Positions 27,301-35,973 of a stretch of 64,000 nucleotides of DNA are shown here, piece by piece. Under the pieces are notes generated by a model. That model saw only the letters and a list, made by a program, of their open reading frames with translations, did no database searches and had not been told where the DNA came from. How positions within the stretch are numbered: the stretch's first letter is position 1; every line of letters begins with the position of its first letter. Origin of the DNA: Oscillatoriales cyanobacterium (GTDB lineage Bacteria > Cyanobacteriota > Cyanobacteriia > Cyanobacteriales > Microcoleaceae); the NCBI GenBank assembly GCA_004294385.1, contig REAP01000029.1:1-64000 (forward strand), in the 5' to 3' direction. Position numbers and translations under genes: made by a program.

Positions 27301-28257
27301 CAAGAAGAAAGTTTCGACAGGTTTCGAGAAGTCCAAACCGCCGGCAAAAATCGGCACAACCCGCGCGCCCATTGCCTCCAATTCCTGCACCATTGCTACA
27401 TAGTGCGCGTCATCTCCTGTCACTAAGTGAGTGCGTTGCAACACTAAACCAATGCAAGGTGCGAGGGGATCTTTGAGATCCGCAGAAATATCTGTGCGGG
27501 CATTAAACCAGGTCAGATATGCTTTGACATCTTCAAACATGGACGGTGCCAAAGGATGCCAAATTCCCATGTCTAGATAAACAACTGGATCTTGGAAAGT
27601 TGTCTTTGACAAGTCTTTGAAAACATATTTCTGTGACAACATCAGCAAGAAGTTTTCCAAGTTTTCTTGGGAACCTCCTAGCCAATATTGGAAACTCAGC
27701 ATGAAGTTGCGGGCATCTTGGGCTTTGTCAAGAGGCAAATATTTCAGCACTTTCGGCAAGGTTTGCAGCAGTTTCAGCATTCCGTCTTGGAAGGAACTAC
27801 CGGACTTTTCCTTCCGTTTTTTCATGAATTCGCCGATCGCACTTTTGCTTTGTCCCAACTGTGCCATCGAGAAACTGCCCATTTTATTCAGGCGCATCAC
27901 CCCAGGCATCGACGGGAAGACAACGGCGACATCCAGTTTGTCGCGCAGCGGTGCCACCGCCTCTACCACTTTTTCGGCCAAATCTTCGATAAAAATTAGA
28001 GAAGCTATAAATATGTTGGCATCCGCGACATCCCGTTTGAAAGCTTCGTAGTTTTCCGGGCTGCGGAGTTCCTCGATCAGGTAGCCACTGATTTCGATCG
28101 CCAAATTTGGATTTTTCTTATTTATCGATCGAACCGCTGCGGACAGGGCGCTTTGATACTGCGGTTCGAGTACGACATAGACCACCTTCAGTAGCGATCG
28201 GCCTTGCAAGTTTTCCGGCACGATGTGGCGAACGGTGGGCTTGACGTGAGTGAACAT
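24379..28257 (-). CDS. chlH: Magnesium chelatase subunit H
   Basis: The porphyrin-binding catalytic subunit of magnesium chelatase, which with ChlI and ChlD inserts Mg2+ into protoporphyrin IX, the first committed step to chlorophyll. At 1292 residues it is close to the usual cyanobacterial length. The N-terminus ([20 protein letters not shown]) and [20 protein letters not shown] match the true ChlH rather than a CobN-like paralogue. [39 protein letters not shown] and the C-terminal [11 protein letters not shown] are CobN/Mg-chelatase signatures. The start at 28257 has AAAGGAG about ten bases upstream. ChlI, ChlD and Gun4 are not in this window. Confidence 0.96.
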   Translation of the reverse strand: MFTHVKPTVRHIVPENLQGRSLLKVVYVVLEPQYQSALSAAVRSINKKNPNLAIEISGYLIEELRSPENYEAFKRDVADANIFIASLIFIEDLAEKVVEAVAPLRDKLDVAVVFPSMPGVMRLNKMGSFSMAQLGQSKSAIGEFMKKRKEKSGSSFQDGMLKLLQTLPKVLKYLPLDKAQDARNFMLSFQYWLGGSQENLENFLLMLSQKYVFKDLSKTTFQDPVVYLDMGIWHPLAPSMFEDVKAYLTWFNARTDISADLKDPLAPCIGLVLQRTHLVTGDDAHYVAMVQELEAMGARVVPIFAGGLDFSKPVETFFLEVGAKGMTPMPIVDAVVSLTGFALVGGPAKQDHPKAIESLKKLNCPYMVALPLVFQTTEEWEDSDLGLHPIQVALQVAIPELDGAIEPIIVSGRDGATGKAIALQDRIETIAQRAMKWAALRRKPKLDKKVAITVFSFPPDKGNVGTAAYLDVFGSIYEVMKALKGNGYDLPELPESAEKLMLEVIQDATAQYQSPELNVAYRMSVAEYEEFTPYSERLEENWGPPPGNLNSDGQNLLIYGKHFGNLFIGVQPTFGYEGDPMRLLFSRSASPHHGFAAYYTYLERIWGADAVLHFGTHGSLEFMPGKQMGMSVDCYPDSLIGKIPNLYYYAANNPSEATIAKRRSYAETISYLTPPAENAGLYKGLQELSELIASYQTLKGTGRGVAIVDLVYRKLMEIESRLLPCGLHVVGKPPTAEEAIATLVNIANLDREEDGLVSLSRIIALSCDRNIDDIYTNNDKGILADVELLQNITLACRDAVSALVKEQTDAEGRVSLVSKLNFFNMGKKTPWIESLHAAGYKKVDVELIKPLFEYLEFCLQQVCADNELGALLRALEGEYIIPGPGGDPIRNPDVLPTGKNMHALDPQSIPTTGAIKSAKVVVDRLLERQRTDNDGNYPETIAVVLWGTDNIKTYGESLAQVMWMVGVKPVPDALGRVNKLELLSLEELGRPRIDVVINCSGVFRDLFINQMNLLDKAVKMAAEADEPLEMNFVRKHALKQAEEMGINLRQAATRVFSNASGSYSSNVNLAVENSTWESEAELQEMYLTRKSFAFSSDNPGTMEQDRQIFESSLKTAEVTFQNLDSAEISLTDVSHYFDSDPTKLIGSLRADGKKPTSFVADTTTANAQVRTLSETVRLDSRTKLLNPKWYEGMLSHGYEGVREISKRLVNTTGWSATAGAVDNWVYEDVNGTFIQDEEMQKRLLNLNPHSFRKIVSTLLEVNGRGYWETSESNLDRLRELYQEVEDRIEGVE

Positions 28258-28789
28258 CCGGTTAGGCTCCTTTAAGATGCTGTTTTCGGGAATCGGGAAT
28301 TTTTTACCCCATAAGCATTATTACCAGAAAACGCTGGCCATTAGGCGATTTGATCCTGCCAATTACACAATTCGACAAATTTATTGCAACTTTTCGTTAC
28401 ATTTCTTGCTTAATTCGTTGAGCAACCACTCCAAATTTTGTTTACAAAAATTTACTTGACTTTTTGGTAAATATGTAATAATAGCTGATCCATAAGAGAA
28501 ACAATCTAAAATCAACCAAACTTGGATCAAAAAATCCTGAAAAAAGTGAGAAGTTTTGTAGAACAGATCACTCTTGCGATAGAGCAATTCACTGATGGAA
28601 AAAAGGGATAATTTATCAACATAAAATAAAGCCTTCGGGCAATTTATGCGTCACAAAAGTTGATATTTAGCCAGGAACTTAAAACTATTTTATAACTTCT
28701 GGATTATCTAAGTTCCCGATCGGCGATCGAATGAATGAAAAGTTAATTGACATTCACAATCAAACTCATCAAAACCTAGGTATAAAAAC
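28258..28789. other. Divergent intergenic region between chlH and the repeat-domain protein
   Basis: This 530-bp AT-rich gap must hold the promoters of both divergent genes. The chlH ribosome-binding site lies at its left end. Short open frames here lack conserved domains or good starts. No structured RNA, repeat or operator was recognised. Confidence 0.5.
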
Positions 28790-29779
28790 ATGGCTAACTA
28801 CGCAATTTTTGACGAAAAATACTACCTTGCCTCATATCCTTGGATCAAACCAGCTATTGATGCAGGTATCATCAAATCTGGGAGAGAACACTTTGAAAAA
28901 TATGGTCAAGCCGCAGGTCTAACTAAAGTATCGCGGTATTTTGATGAAGCTACTTACCTGGCCGGCAATCCAGACCTCCAACCCTTTGTCAAGACTGTCA
29001 ATCCAAACGCACCTTTCGCTACAGGCTTAGATCACTTTATCCAGTTCGGTTACGATGAAGGACAGCGGCGCGCCAAAGTATCGCCTGAGTACAACGAAGA
29101 TTTTTATTTAGCAAATAACTCTGAATTGCGATCGTTTGTAGGCCCCAATGCAGCTTTCAAATCAGGCTACCAGCATTTCGTTCAATTCGGGGCCAAAGAA
29201 GGTCGTTTTGGAACTTCATTTTTTGAACCAGAATACTTAAAGAAAAACCCCGACATTGTGCCCTTTGTCAACTCTGGAAATTTGAAAACTGGTCGGGAAC
29301 ACTACTTCAATTTCGGGAAAAACGAGCCAAACCGCGATGCAACTTTTGTCGGTAGCCGCAGCAACGACATCATCACAGGTGTTGGTGTGGGGAATACCGA
29401 ACTAATTGGAGTGGAAGTAGGTATTGATCCCAGAGGTAATCGCCAGTTTGAAAGCTTTGGAAGTAATGAATTCGATGTCCTAATTGGCAGTCCTGGATCT
29501 GATACATTCGTGCTCGGAGTTCCTGCTACAAGCGGTAACGTTACTCCGACTCCGCTCTACTTGGGTAATGGTCAAGCCACTATTCGGAACTTCAACGTAG
29601 ATGACGATTTTGTCCAACTGCAAGGATTTTCTTTAGATAGCTATCAGCTAGTTCCTGTTGGTAGCAATTTGTCAATCCAAACACGTTTTGGAGACGTGCT
29701 CGGCGTGATTGAAGGAGGATCAAGTTTGAATTTGATCGCCCAAGGTGCTAATGGTAATGGTACTTTTGTGATTGGATAG
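28790..29779 (+). CDS. Repeat-domain protein with calcium-binding-like C-terminus, probably exported
   Basis: A 329-residue protein. The first 185 residues are four degenerate copies of a roughly 45-residue unit, Y(L/F)A-NPDL-PFV-----G-(E/D)HFxxFGxxEGR, seen in cyanobacterial surface and calcium-binding proteins. The C-terminal 140 residues have RTX-like turns: VGSRSNDIITGVGVGNTELI, NEFDVLIGSPGSDTFVLG and a VFxG-type end. There is no N-terminal signal peptide, as expected for substrates of type I secretion, but no secretion genes are nearby. The function is unknown; adhesion or surface coating is a reasonable guess. Confidence 0.65.
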   Translation: MANYAIFDEKYYLASYPWIKPAIDAGIIKSGREHFEKYGQAAGLTKVSRYFDEATYLAGNPDLQPFVKTVNPNAPFATGLDHFIQFGYDEGQRRAKVSPEYNEDFYLANNSELRSFVGPNAAFKSGYQHFVQFGAKEGRFGTSFFEPEYLKKNPDIVPFVNSGNLKTGREHYFNFGKNEPNRDATFVGSRSNDIITGVGVGNTELIGVEVGIDPRGNRQFESFGSNEFDVLIGSPGSDTFVLGVPATSGNVTPTPLYLGNGQATIRNFNVDDDFVQLQGFSLDSYQLVPVGSNLSIQTRFGDVLGVIEGGSSLNLIAQGANGNGTFVIG

Positions 29780-29781
29780 TT

Positions 29782-29823
29782 ATTGGTCATTGGTCATTAG
29801 TCATTGGTTATTAGTTAATAGTG
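29782..29823. repeat. Heptamer tandem array (ATTGGTC/ATTAGTT units)
   Basis: Six consecutive seven-base units, ATTGGTC, ATTGGTC, ATTAGTC, ATTGGTT, ATTAGTT, AATAGTG, start three bases after the preceding stop codon. It is related to the arrays at 32875 and 46994. Confidence 0.65.
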
Positions 29824-29865
29824 ATGATTGATGACTTTTTTTCAGGGTGCATCTCAATTTTGTAA

Positions 29866-29932
29866 GGGCGAAGCATGACCGCAGACAATTTATTAGTTAT
29901 AACCAGAGATTTACTGCGGTCATGCTTCGCCC
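29866..29932. repeat. Inverted repeat, MITE-like (19-bp arms)
   Basis: GGGCGAAGCATGACCGCAG at 29866-29884 and its exact reverse complement at 29914-29932 enclose 29 bases of AT-rich sequence. No open frame is inside. It resembles the non-autonomous palindromic repeats scattered through cyanobacterial intergenic DNA. Confidence 0.65.
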
Positions 29933-30075
29933 CTAGGAGTATATTTGCAAAACATGGCAACTCCGAGTTGTCGCGATAACATCGAGTCTGCCAAATGGGG
30001 CTGCCAACAATTTTCCGATCTAAACACATTTGGATTCAGTTATTTTAGCACTCGGAGAGCTACAAAAGAGGGGAT

Positions 30076-30144
30076 AATTAAACCAATTGTTTTGCCTGAA
30101 ACTGTTTCAAATCCCCAGGAGTAACCGTGTCATGTTCTGTAATA
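30076..30144 (-). pseudogene. Duplicated 3' tail of mtnA
   Basis: About 69 bases here match the last 20 or so codons and 3' flank of mtnA (31101-31168) with only a handful of substitutions; both copies begin AATTAAACCAATTGTTTTGC. The copy is in the same orientation and lies on the far side of the pilin-like gene. That gene is thus flanked by two copies of the mtnA end, a direct duplication made by its insertion or by an unequal exchange. Confidence 0.8.
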
Positions 30145-30192
30145 ATATCAATTCCATTTATACTCCTAATGTGCTAAAAAAATCAACATTAG

Positions 30193-31098
30193 TTATGGAA
30201 CAACTTCTACCGTATTAGCACCACAGACCAAAGTACCATTCTGATTGATAGGATTAGCTGGTTTGGTCGTACTAGCACCATTAGTTTTAGCTTGACACAG
30301 GATTCTGACTGTTGTGATTCCTGCGGTAGTATCCTCTATCAAGAAAACTCCTCCCACAAAACTTTTGAGCTTACCTTGCTTCGATACTCCGTAGTTAAAT
30401 ACAGCTTGGTTTTCGACACTAATTGAGTATCTGTAATTCGCAGTTTCCGATCTAATACCAAGACCTAAATTAGCAACGGAACTTGTAAAACCAGTATTTT
30501 CAGCATAGTAAGCTTGCTGAGCTTTATTCATTGAGCCAACATATTGTTTGCCTTCTGCTTCATCTGCTTCAGAGGCTTTAACCGTTGGTGACAATTGAGA
30601 AACTTCTATCGTATTAGCACCGCAGGCTAAAGTACCATTATTATTAGTGGGATTGGCTGGCTTGGTCGTGCTAGCAGCATTAGCTTGACACAAGATTTTT
30701 TGGGTGGTATTTCCTATTAAAAAAACTCCTCCCACAAAACTTTTGAAATTACTATTCTGCGAAACTCCATAACTGAATACAGTATTGTTTTCCGTACTAA
30801 TTGAGTATTTGTAATTTGGATTTTCAGACTTTATGCCAACACCTAAATTGGCAACAGAATTTGTAAATTCGGCAGTTTCAGCATAGTAAGCTTGCTGAGT
30901 TCTATTCATCCAGCTAACATATTGTCTGGCTGCTAATTCCTCAGATTCAACCGTTTGTGACAATTGAGCTTCAGCAACTTTACTGAAAATAACTGGCAGA
31001 ATTAGAATTATTAAAACAAGTCCAATTTGCCAACTTGGGAAATTATCAATTCTGAAGTTGGTCAGAGCTAACTGTTGAATTAAGCGATTTAGTAACAT
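30193..31098 (-). CDS. Two-domain type IV pilin-like G/H protein without a prepilin cleavage site
   Basis: A 301-residue protein with one N-terminal membrane segment (about 24-45), then two tandem copies (about 55-165 and 175-300) of a pilin G/H-like globular domain. Each copy has the pattern QYVxxMNxxQQAYYAExxxFTxSVANLGxGI, FKSFVGGVFLI, a cysteine in ILCQA and a C-terminal CGANTxEV. Related single-domain pilins carry a GFTLIEL cleavage site; here it is absent and replaced by a plain anchor. It may be a membrane-tethered minor pilin-like protein, or a fusion derived from pilin genes. It lies four bases from mtnA, between duplicated mtnA ends. Confidence 0.7.
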   Translation of the reverse strand: MLLNRLIQQLALTNFRIDNFPSWQIGLVLIILILPVIFSKVAEAQLSQTVESEELAARQYVSWMNRTQQAYYAETAEFTNSVANLGVGIKSENPNYKYSISTENNTVFSYGVSQNSNFKSFVGGVFLIGNTTQKILCQANAASTTKPANPTNNNGTLACGANTIEVSQLSPTVKASEADEAEGKQYVGSMNKAQQAYYAENTGFTSSVANLGLGIRSETANYRYSISVENQAVFNYGVSKQGKLKSFVGGVFLIEDTTAGITTVRILCQAKTNGASTTKPANPINQNGTLVCGANTVEVVP

Positions 31099-31102
31099 AC
31101 AA

Positions 31103-32164
31103 TTAAACCAATTGTTTTGCCTGAAACTGTTTCAAATCGCCAGGAGCAACCGTGCCATGTTCTGTCATAATTCCTGAGATTAATTCCGCTGGAGTTACGT
31201 CAAAAGCGGGATTGTAAAATTCGACTCCCACAGGACAAATTCGCGTAGTTCCAACTTGATACATTTCAATTGGATCGCGTTCTTCAATCGGAATCTTGCT
31301 TCCATCGGTGAGTTCAAAATCAATGGTCGAAAGAGGCGCGGCGACAAAGAAAGGAACGTTGTGAGCTTTGGCGATTATTGCTAAACTGTAAGTGCCAATC
31401 TTATTAGCAGCATCGCCATTCGCAGTAATCCGATCTGCACCGACAACTACCGCGTGAATCATGCCTTGTTTCATGCAGTGGGCGGCCATATTGTCGGCAA
31501 TTAATGTGACGGGAATTCCTTCTTGTACGCATTCCCAAGTTGTCAGTTTTGCACCTTGGAGACGGGGACGAGTTTCGTCTGCAAAAAGTCTGGCGAGTCT
31601 GCCTTCTCGCCAAGCCGAACGAACTACACCTAAAGCAGTACCGTAGCCAGCAGTTGCCAAACCACCGGCATTGCAGTGAGTTAGTAATGTTAATTTTTCC
31701 GGTGTTGCGGGAAGGGCTGCTAAACCTTTGTCGCCGATATCTTTGCAGGTTTGTAAATCTTCTGCTTGAATGGTTTTTGCCATTTCTAACAAAGTTTTTT
31801 GGATGTGTTCTACGGAACCGATCGCACCATGAGCAGTTTTGAGCATTCGCGATATTGCCCAGAACAAATTCACCGCTGTGGGACGGGTCGATCGCAATAA
31901 ATCGCCGACTTTTTCTAGTTCAGCGAGAAACTCAGTGCGATCGGTCGTTTCGATTTCCCTCGCACCGAAATACATCCCGTAAGCTGCTGCTATTCCGATC
32001 GCCGGAGCACCTCGGACGATCATGGTTTTAATCGCCTCAGCCATATCGTCGCTGCGACTAATTTCGACTGTGGTGTATTCTTGAGGCAATCGATTTTGGT
32101 CAATTAGTAGAACTCGGTCTTCGAGCCAGGTGACGGGGGAAACTGGGGATTTTTGAGTAGTCAT
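31103..32164 (-). CDS. mtnA: S-methyl-5-thioribose-1-phosphate isomerase
   Basis: Methionine-salvage enzyme of 353 residues that converts methylthioribose-1-phosphate to methylthioribulose-1-phosphate in the cytoplasm. It belongs to the eIF2B-like fold. The conserved active-site Cys is in [20 protein letters not shown] and the Asp in [20 protein letters not shown]. The opening [20 protein letters not shown] and [13 protein letters not shown] are also diagnostic. The frame ends four bases from the pilin-like gene start, and the last codons are duplicated beyond that gene. Confidence 0.94.
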   Translation of the reverse strand: MTTQKSPVSPVTWLEDRVLLIDQNRLPQEYTTVEISRSDDMAEAIKTMIVRGAPAIGIAAAYGMYFGAREIETTDRTEFLAELEKVGDLLRSTRPTAVNLFWAISRMLKTAHGAIGSVEHIQKTLLEMAKTIQAEDLQTCKDIGDKGLAALPATPEKLTLLTHCNAGGLATAGYGTALGVVRSAWREGRLARLFADETRPRLQGAKLTTWECVQEGIPVTLIADNMAAHCMKQGMIHAVVVGADRITANGDAANKIGTYSLAIIAKAHNVPFFVAAPLSTIDFELTDGSKIPIEERDPIEMYQVGTTRICPVGVEFYNPAFDVTPAELISGIMTEHGTVAPGDLKQFQAKQLV

Positions 32165-32270
32165 GGATTTCTATGATGTGAGGGATGAGTTTATTTGATG
32201 AGGATGATTGAACCGCAGAGGGCGCAGAGGACACAGAGGAAGATAAGAGAGATTTTAGATTGACTACAAA

Positions 32271-32858
32271 CTATCGATTAATATTGCGTTTCATGCGATC
32301 GAGTTCTTCGTCAGCTTCCCAGCGTTGAAACTTGTCTTCTAAAGGGTCGGCCGCACTAAAACTGCTATAATTGGAACTCTGATTCCAACCTTTTGTATCC
32401 CAACTCTGCTCTGTTTTCGTAGCTGTTTTTGTAGCATTGCGAGTTGCTGCTTCGGCGGCTTTTGCTCGGACTTCTTTACGCCGTACCTGAATTTGGCGAT
32501 AAAGTTCTTTAGCTTTTTCAATCCGTTCTTTGCAGCCTTGCATTTGACCCCAGCGCTGATTTCCCTGACGCAGTAAATTTGCTTGTCGCTCTTGGGCTGC
32601 TTGGGCGAGGTCGAGTCTTTGGGATGCTTTGGCTTTGTTTATGCGATCGTTCCAGCGTTGAATTTCTTGGGCTGTTGACAGAATCTCTGCTTGCAATGTT
32701 TTCTCTTGTTTTTGGATTTCGAGAATTAGCCGCAGGGTGTCTTCTTCTTGTTCCTTGAGTTGTTCTTCTATGGCTTGTAATTCCAGATGTGGATTACTTC
32801 GCAGGAATTCTTCTAACTTTGTTTCTAACAATTTACTGAAATCTTCAAATAAGCCCAT
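32271..32858 (-). CDS. Coiled-coil protein, TIGR04376-like cyanobacterial family
   Basis: A 195-residue, almost wholly helical protein with heptad-rich segments at about 20-140 (LELQAIEEQLKEQEEDTLRL, RIEKAKELYRQIQVRRKEVR). The opening MGLFEDFSKLLETKLEEFLR resembles a conserved cyanobacterial family (TIGR04376). PspA-type coiled coils look similar, but the amphipathic N-terminus and length differ. No enzymatic motif is visible. The function is unknown. Confidence 0.6.
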   Translation of the reverse strand: MGLFEDFSKLLETKLEEFLRSNPHLELQAIEEQLKEQEEDTLRLILEIQKQEKTLQAEILSTAQEIQRWNDRINKAKASQRLDLAQAAQERQANLLRQGNQRWGQMQGCKERIEKAKELYRQIQVRRKEVRAKAAEAATRNATKTATKTEQSWDTKGWNQSSNYSSFSAADPLEDKFQRWEADEELDRMKRNINR

Positions 32859-32874
32859 TTTTTTATACTTCCTC

Positions 32875-32994
32875 AGTCATTAGTCATTAGTCATTAGTCA
32901 TTAGTCATTAGTTGTTACTTATTATAACTGTTTTCAACCTTTGTGAGGTACAGGCTCATAATTACCAATTACCAATTACCAATTACCAATTACC
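32875..32994. repeat. Two heptamer arrays, AGTCATT x5 and AATTACC x5
   Basis: AGTCATT is repeated perfectly five times at 32875-32909 and AATTACC perfectly five times at 32960-32994, with about 50 bases between. A further ACTAATGACTAATGACTGCT stretch follows. These lie between the coiled-coil gene start and the stop of the PilP-like gene. Confidence 0.8.
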
Positions 32995-33029
32995 GAACTA
33001 ATGACTAATGACTGCTGACTAATGACTTC

Positions 33030-34262
33030 TTAAAACTTCTGTCCCACAAAAACCGATCGCACATCTCCTCCTTTACGAATAACTGCTTCTTGATTTTTGA
33101 TTTCTCCCAAAGTCCAACCGCTAGAGCCAATGCTTTCGCCGACATAAATTCTGCGGGCTACGCCGTCTACTTCAAACAAAGCAGCCGATCGATCGCCCAA
33201 TTCCAAAATCCCTACCAGCGTATGAGCCGAAGTCGGAGCGCTGCTGACGGCTGGTGCGGCGGGTTGTGACTGCGGCGCTGCTTGTTGTTGGGCTGCTGCT
33301 GGGGCTGCTACTGGGGCTGTCGCAGGTTCGCTTTCACGAGCCAAAATCTTCGGTTCCGAAGATGTCGAGGGGGAAGGAGAAGCGGCGACGGGAGTTGATC
33401 TTGGACTTGCGGTTCCGGCGACAGCGATGGCTCGACCAGAGGCTGGGGCGGTGGCAGAAGGAGAAACTGCGACGGTTTGAGAAGGAAGATCGGCAGGATT
33501 CGTTGCCGGAGGAATGATCACCACTTGGGCTGGGAGTGCCGGTGCTCCCGGTTGGGAGGCGGCTTGTTCGAGGGCATCAGCAATCCGGTTGACTGCGGTC
33601 GAAAGACCTGCGGTAGCTGGTGGCGCACCGGAAATTGAAATGTTCGGCAGTGTCCCAGGGGGGGCGACTCCTGGAACTCCTGGGAGTTGGGCGTTTGCCT
33701 TGGGTAATTTTTTTTGTTCGATCGCTAGAAGCGATCGCTGCACGTATTCCGAAAACTCTGTGTCTGGCGCTGTTTTCGGCGTAATTGTCGGCGTTGAACC
33801 TGCGGTTGTGGCGGCTACGGGTAAGCGCACCCAACCCGATCGACTTGCCAACCACAATCCCAAAACTAACAGCAACGAACCAAAGGCTGCTCCCAGGAGT
33901 AGTCTGTCGAAGGATTGTTTTGACTGATGTTTTTGGGTTGTTTCTAGAGCGACTTGGCGGGCGATCGCAGCTACATCTGTTTCTGAGTGCCTGCCTCCCA
34001 TCGGTGGTGGCGACGACAGAACTATTTGAGGTACTGAGATCGACTTGAGCCTGATAATTTCTGGTTGCACAGGCTCTGTGGGCAGTCCGCCACTTTCCTC
34101 AAATGCTCGATCGACCCCTTCAAACAATTCGTCCATCAGTCGATCGGCGTAGGACTCCACTGCGACTGTTTCGGCCGGGACTGTTTCGACTTTTGCCATT
34201 ACGGCGATCGGGTCTTGGACTGATTCCACACCCATCTGTTTTGCGGTGACATTTTGAGGCAT
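33030..34262 (-). CDS. Single-pass membrane protein with PilP/GspC-like C-terminal domain
   Basis: A 410-residue bitopic protein. A 119-residue cytoplasmic N-terminus precedes one transmembrane helix (about 120-139, LLLGAAFGSLLLVLGLWLAS), then about 200 residues rich in Pro, Ala, Ser and Thr. The C-terminal domain (about 345-410) reads TLVGILELGDRSAALFEVDG, VARRIYVGESIGSSGWTLGE, VRKGGDVRSVFVGQKF, the compact beta-fold seen in GspC and PilP, which bridge the inner-membrane platform to the secretin. The pilMNOQ cluster in this window has no pilP, so this is a candidate for that role. Assignment rests on the pattern of the last 65 residues. Confidence 0.55.
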   Translation of the reverse strand: MPQNVTAKQMGVESVQDPIAVMAKVETVPAETVAVESYADRLMDELFEGVDRAFEESGGLPTEPVQPEIIRLKSISVPQIVLSSPPPMGGRHSETDVAAIARQVALETTQKHQSKQSFDRLLLGAAFGSLLLVLGLWLASRSGWVRLPVAATTAGSTPTITPKTAPDTEFSEYVQRSLLAIEQKKLPKANAQLPGVPGVAPPGTLPNISISGAPPATAGLSTAVNRIADALEQAASQPGAPALPAQVVIIPPATNPADLPSQTVAVSPSATAPASGRAIAVAGTASPRSTPVAASPSPSTSSEPKILARESEPATAPVAAPAAAQQQAAPQSQPAAPAVSSAPTSAHTLVGILELGDRSAALFEVDGVARRIYVGESIGSSGWTLGEIKNQEAVIRKGGDVRSVFVGQKF

Positions 34263-35143
34263 AGTTTTTTTTCTAATTCGCGATCGGTCGAAAACCCTGA
34301 GACTCTTAGTATCTAAGTTTTACAGGATGATTTTTAAATTTAGCAATTCTTCAGAGGTTACCAAGGTTTTTCACCTAAATCTGACCAGCTTAATTCATTT
34401 TACATGGTACAAAGACATCTACCAAATGTAAGTTATTGATAACAAATTTTTTAGTCTTTGGCAAACTTTATGGGCGATCGGCTTTTTCGAGATTTTGCCC
34501 CCTTAATTTTTGCTACCCATCTTAAATATTATTTGCTTACTCTATACCATATTCATGGTTATTTGTCAATCTCTGCCATAGATTGCTCCTGGACTTTTGA
34601 TACAAAACACAATCTTCCTTCACATTACTTTACTCGTCGGATGCAGCAAAGTTTTTTGGATCTACCCTCAATTGGTGCTGCTATTCAACTATTCAAAAGA
34701 GTTTCAGAAGTTTACAATTGAAGAGCCTGCTTTTTTGAAATTATAACTTACGCCAGATTATAGAATTTCAATAGTACCATAGCTTAATCACTTTTTAGTA
34801 ATTAATTCTGAAAAGTCGCAAAATCGTCAATTAAATGATAATCTTTCCTATTTAAATTTTTACTTTTCTTTACAAAACAACTTGTAACATGAAACATTGA
34901 AAATACGTTAGACGTATGTATAAATTTTACTTATTTAAAGAGGCGATGGCTACGCCCCGGCTTGCGCCTACGAACTTTCCCAAAAAATCAAATTTTCAAT
35001 TTATCTGCAAAAACTCAAGAAACCAGTTTTTTTACCGAGACTGATGACTGTTACCATGTTTTTGAGCAGCAAAACCCGGTTTCTACATTCAGGATGATGT
35101 GACTGAGCCAAAAAACTCTTATTTTCTTGAACTCTTATGACTT
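34263..35143. other. Long AT-rich intergenic region
   Basis: About 880 bases without a convincing gene. The plus-strand open frame at 34458-34721 has no domain, no ribosome-binding site and an AT-rich composition like its surroundings, so it is not called. A short GC-rich block at about 34941-34972 (GCGATGGCTACGCCCCGGCT) looks like a dispersed repeat, and an AACCCGGTTTCT-type inverted repeat lies at 35018-35084. Promoters for the PilP-like gene (leftward) and the oxygenase gene (rightward) should be here. Confidence 0.45.
35018..35084. repeat. Degenerate AGAAACCGGG/CCCGGTTTCT inverted repeat, copy 1
   Basis: AGAAACCAGTTTTTTT at 35018-35033 faces AAAACCCGGTTTCT at 35071-35084 in inverted orientation. 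The left arm has one substitution compared with the two other copies at 35797-35860 and 49419-49485. Confidence 0.55.
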
Positions 35144-35755
35144 TTGAATGCCTTGAAATACTATAGCAAACATTCCAACGCTTTCTCCACTACTTATCTG
35201 AACGATTTGCGAGGAGCAATTCTAGCATCCCCTTATTTTGCCATCAATAACCTCAACCGCGACTTCATCGGTACCAAAGGGTTTTCACTGGTGTTTCAAC
35301 GTTCAGAGATTGCACAAGTGGAACAACGGTTTCCTGCATTCAAACCCTATCTAGACCAAGCCATACAGCCAACTTGCAATGCTTTTTACCTCAACCCTCT
35401 CCTGCTGAAAGAAGGTTCCCGCGTCGATCCGCATATCGATCGCTCTTTGCGATCGTACTGCAAAACAGTTGAACCGCCGGCGACAGTCAGCGTTTTGTAT
35501 GTCCAAGTACCAACAAATCTCGAAGGTGGCGAGTTGGTATTGCGTTGTCACAAAAAACAAGTCGGACAAATCAAGCCGGAAACAAACACGCTGCTGTATT
35601 TCCAAGGAGACTTAACCCATTCTGTCAATGCGGTAACAAGTGCTGGAACTCGTCTGAGTTTGGTTTGCGAACAATACAGTTTGAGCGAAACAGAATTGGC
35701 AGATATTCCAGAATTTGCGATCGAGTCTAGGGCGGCAAAAGCAAAAGGAAAATAA
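35144..35755 (+). CDS. 2-oxoglutarate/Fe(II)-dependent oxygenase, prolyl-4-hydroxylase-like
   Basis: A 203-residue protein with the double-stranded beta-helix iron triad: HXD in DPHIDRSL (about 98-100), the distal His in QGDLTHSVNAV, and the 2-oxoglutarate-binding Arg in GTRLSLV. The ENL-like GGELVL strand between them is typical of prolyl hydroxylases. The substrate is unknown. The start is uncertain: the longest frame begins with TTG at 35144; the nearby ATG at 35137 is in a different frame and soon stops. The protein is therefore slightly uncertain at its N-terminus. Confidence 0.78.
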   Translation: MNALKYYSKHSNAFSTTYLNDLRGAILASPYFAINNLNRDFIGTKGFSLVFQRSEIAQVEQRFPAFKPYLDQAIQPTCNAFYLNPLLLKEGSRVDPHIDRSLRSYCKTVEPPATVSVLYVQVPTNLEGGELVLRCHKKQVGQIKPETNTLLYFQGDLTHSVNAVTSAGTRLSLVCEQYSLSETELADIPEFAIESRAAKAKGK

Positions 35756-35775
35756 AATTGTTCCAAAGCTTCATC

Positions 35776-35882
35776 GTCCTGGACGCATGGGTGGTCAGAA
35801 ACCGGGTTTTTTCCGAGAAGATGCGTTACAGCCATTGAACCAGTCAAAAACCCGGTTTCTTTGGTTTTGATGCGTCCAGGAC
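35776..35882. repeat. Nested inverted repeat, MITE-like, copy 2
   Basis: Outer arms GTCCTGGACGCAT (35776-35788) and ATGCGTCCAGGAC (35870-35882) enclose inner arms AGAAACCGGGTTTTT (35797-35811) and AAAAACCCGGTTTCT (35846-35860). All arms are perfect. The structure is non-coding and 107 bases long, sitting just after the oxygenase stop. Confidence 0.75.
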
Positions 35883-35973
35883 TATCAACAAAAACTTCAA
35901 ATCAATCTTCCGAAATGCCAAAATGTGCTGGTGAAGTTCCCATCATAACATACAGTAAACCCAGTTTAAAGTT

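Noticed and set aside
24379..28257. Considered CobN-like cobaltochelatase instead of ChlH
   Set aside because: The N-terminal sequence and length match cyanobacterial ChlH, and the protein lacks CobN-specific features.
28731..28922. Frame overlapping the start of the repeat-domain protein
   Set aside because: The overlapping frame at 28790 contains clear repeated protein motifs, so this one is a shadow.
32875..32994. Considered as a CRISPR array
   Set aside because: Units are seven bases with no spacers, so it is a tandem repeat and not CRISPR. No CRISPR-like repeats with unique spacers were seen anywhere in the window.
34458..34721. 87-residue open frame in the 34-35 kb gap
   Set aside because: AT-rich composition like surrounding non-coding DNA, no ribosome-binding site and no recognisable motif.
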